Assembly (NCBI RefSeq): GCF_040958095.1
Contig: NC_091156.1
Location: 14,966,520 to 15,030,519, forward strand
Length of the DNA: 64,000 nt
Source: Procambarus clarkii
Lineage: Eukaryota; Arthropoda; Malacostraca; Decapoda; Cambaridae
Direction: 5' to 3'
The position numbers were made by a program, and so were the translations under genes. Shown here piece after piece: positions 62,640 to 64,000 of the stretch; within the stretch, counting starts at the first letter, position 1; every line of letters begins with the position of its first letter. The notes under the pieces were generated by a model, which was given only the letters and a program-made list of their open reading frames with translations, did no database searches and was not told the DNA's origin.

Positions 62640-64000
62640 CATTCTCACACATACGCACAAGCTTTGACGATAATTTTGTCAACCTGAATTTATAAACGAA
62701 AGTTGGAACCATCATATCAAGTAGTGGATAAATCATATCTTTGAATTAAATAATTTACTACCTGGTTACAACAATCCCACTAAGCCTTTATACACCTATG
62801 TTAAAATGATTCTTGCGTATAGCCAAAGACACCAAAGACTCGTCACTCCATCTGACACATTCCTTCCTGATTACATCCCAACCATTTACCTGGGATGGCA
62901 GTAGATAAATATAATATAAGGCATACAAAGCTCAACAAAACACTAGAAACAAGAAAACATTTAAGAAATTGTAAAAGGTTGGATAGCAATGTCCGCTAAG
63001 GTTTTTGAAGCTCTGCATGCAGCATGAATTTAAAAATATTAGCTCCAAAATGCATTTATTCTGTAATCCTTGTATCAAGTAATGACAGAAGCTGGCTAGA
63101 AATGCAAAGCCTAAGTTAATATATCCTAAAAAACCAACCAGAAATAATGTTAATGTGTACAGGCACGTAATGTGTGTACAAAAGTAGCATCATATTAACT
63201 CATTCTTAAACTATTGTAATTATTATAAAAGATAAATACCAAATATATTTTGTATATCTAAATGTATTCACTAAAGCACACTAAAAGACCAATTATAGTA
63301 ATTTTAAATTCATTACATATTAATGTTTATATAGAAATATACAATATAGCAGGGCCTCAAAACCCAGTGTTAAATTTAATGAAACACCTTTTTCTGATAG
63401 AGCCCCTGTGACTTCCTGTAGCTATCTCACTCAAATTGCTCCACACTACAAGGCCCATCAGTCACATGAGCTCAGTTTGACTTACCAGGGCCAGAACCAG
63501 CCCCCCCCTCCCCCACACGAGGCAGAAAGAGCAAATGACATTGTGCCATTTCACCAGTTATGCATCCAGAAAGCCAGCAAAGTTTTTCAGAAAATTGCTG
63601 GGTTTACAAGACTCGAAGCCATGCAACTGCCAAACAGCTCTCTAAACAATTACAGTAAATGAAAACAAAACAAATATTTGTTTTGAACCTCGAGTGAACA
63701 AGGTTCACTCGTTCACTAAACTTTAGTGCTTCACTCCAGCACTAAACTAGCTGGAACCTGTTGGAACCAAATGCTGCCAACAGGTGGATAAAGCTTGGTT
63801 GAGCATCAGTATGCACTTCACGAGCAGGAAAACACTGCAATGAACTGACAAACATGGAAGGGAGGGAAGGAGACAGGGAGCCACCTGGGGTTTTATCAGA
63901 GAGGTGTTTCACTACACTCAATGTTGGGTTTTATGCTGCATTGCTGTTAGCAAGGCATCAAAAACTGAACTAAAGTGCTTGCTGATGCTGAATCAACCTC
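62640..64000. other. Gene-free end of window
   Basis: AT-rich, without recognised repeats until 63.4 kb. At about 63,484-63,489 the minus strand shows CTGGCCCTG followed by GTAAGT, a possible donor, but the frames before it are short. A short direct repeat (GTTCACTCGTTCACTAAAC) lies at about 63,700. Confidence 0.4.

Overview
The window is eukaryotic and repeat-dominated, with no bacterial-style genes. I infer a decapod crustacean, possibly a crayfish or relative. The signs are very long (TA)n, (CT)n and (CA)n tracts, TTAGG-type arthropod telomere-like repeats, several tRNA-derived SINE families, CR1/jockey-like and RNase H-bearing LINE fragments, a Penelope-like element and a Tigger/pogo-like transposon. 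Species cannot be fixed from sequence alone. No complete host gene is present; only a few candidate exons can be argued from splice signals.

Layout, 1-13.4 kb. A 2-kb CAG-rich minisatellite is followed by a composite cassette (minisatellite, CT tract, RNase H-LINE 3' end, CT tract, pyrimidine-rich block). An inverted second copy lies at 11.4-13.3 kb, where the minisatellite has only three units. Between them are a LINE 3' end, SINEs, (TA)n-flanked foldback elements (one with TTAGG-like repeats), a decayed Penelope-like element with inverted terminal repeats (6.0-7.8 kb), a retrotransposon C-terminal domain, and a 22-bp minisatellite.

Layout, 13.4-29.7 kb. This part is rich in minisatellites (periods of about 21, 17, 19, 15, 24, 28 and 22 bp) and LINE/SINE debris. 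The best-preserved element is a minus-strand CR1/jockey-like reverse transcriptase at 19.0-20.6 kb, interrupted by one frameshift. Nested insertions (MITE in SINE, SINE in SINE, LINE tail in SINE) give a relative order of activity.

Layout, 29.7-53.9 kb. The most striking structure is a 24-kb interval bracketed by compound repeats: a direct repeat of about 0.95 kb at each outer edge and, inside these, inverted arms of about 2.5-3 kb partly built of ~190-bp tandem units. Each arm carries a conserved TATAAAAG box facing inward. The interior holds two tandem copies of a Tigger-like element whose transposase halves lie on opposite strands, two copies of an RNase H-bearing LINE, and a TE-poor stretch with candidate spliced exons. 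It resembles a foldback-type transposon or an old rearranged inverted duplication; I cannot tell which.

Layout, 53.9-64 kb. Two tandem SINEs are followed by about 7 kb of AT-rich DNA almost free of recognisable transposons. It ends at a minus-strand terminal exon encoding a tail with two NPLY motifs (stop at 62,025), so the quiet region may be a long 3' UTR. A second candidate terminal exon lies on the opposite strand at 62,389-62,631.
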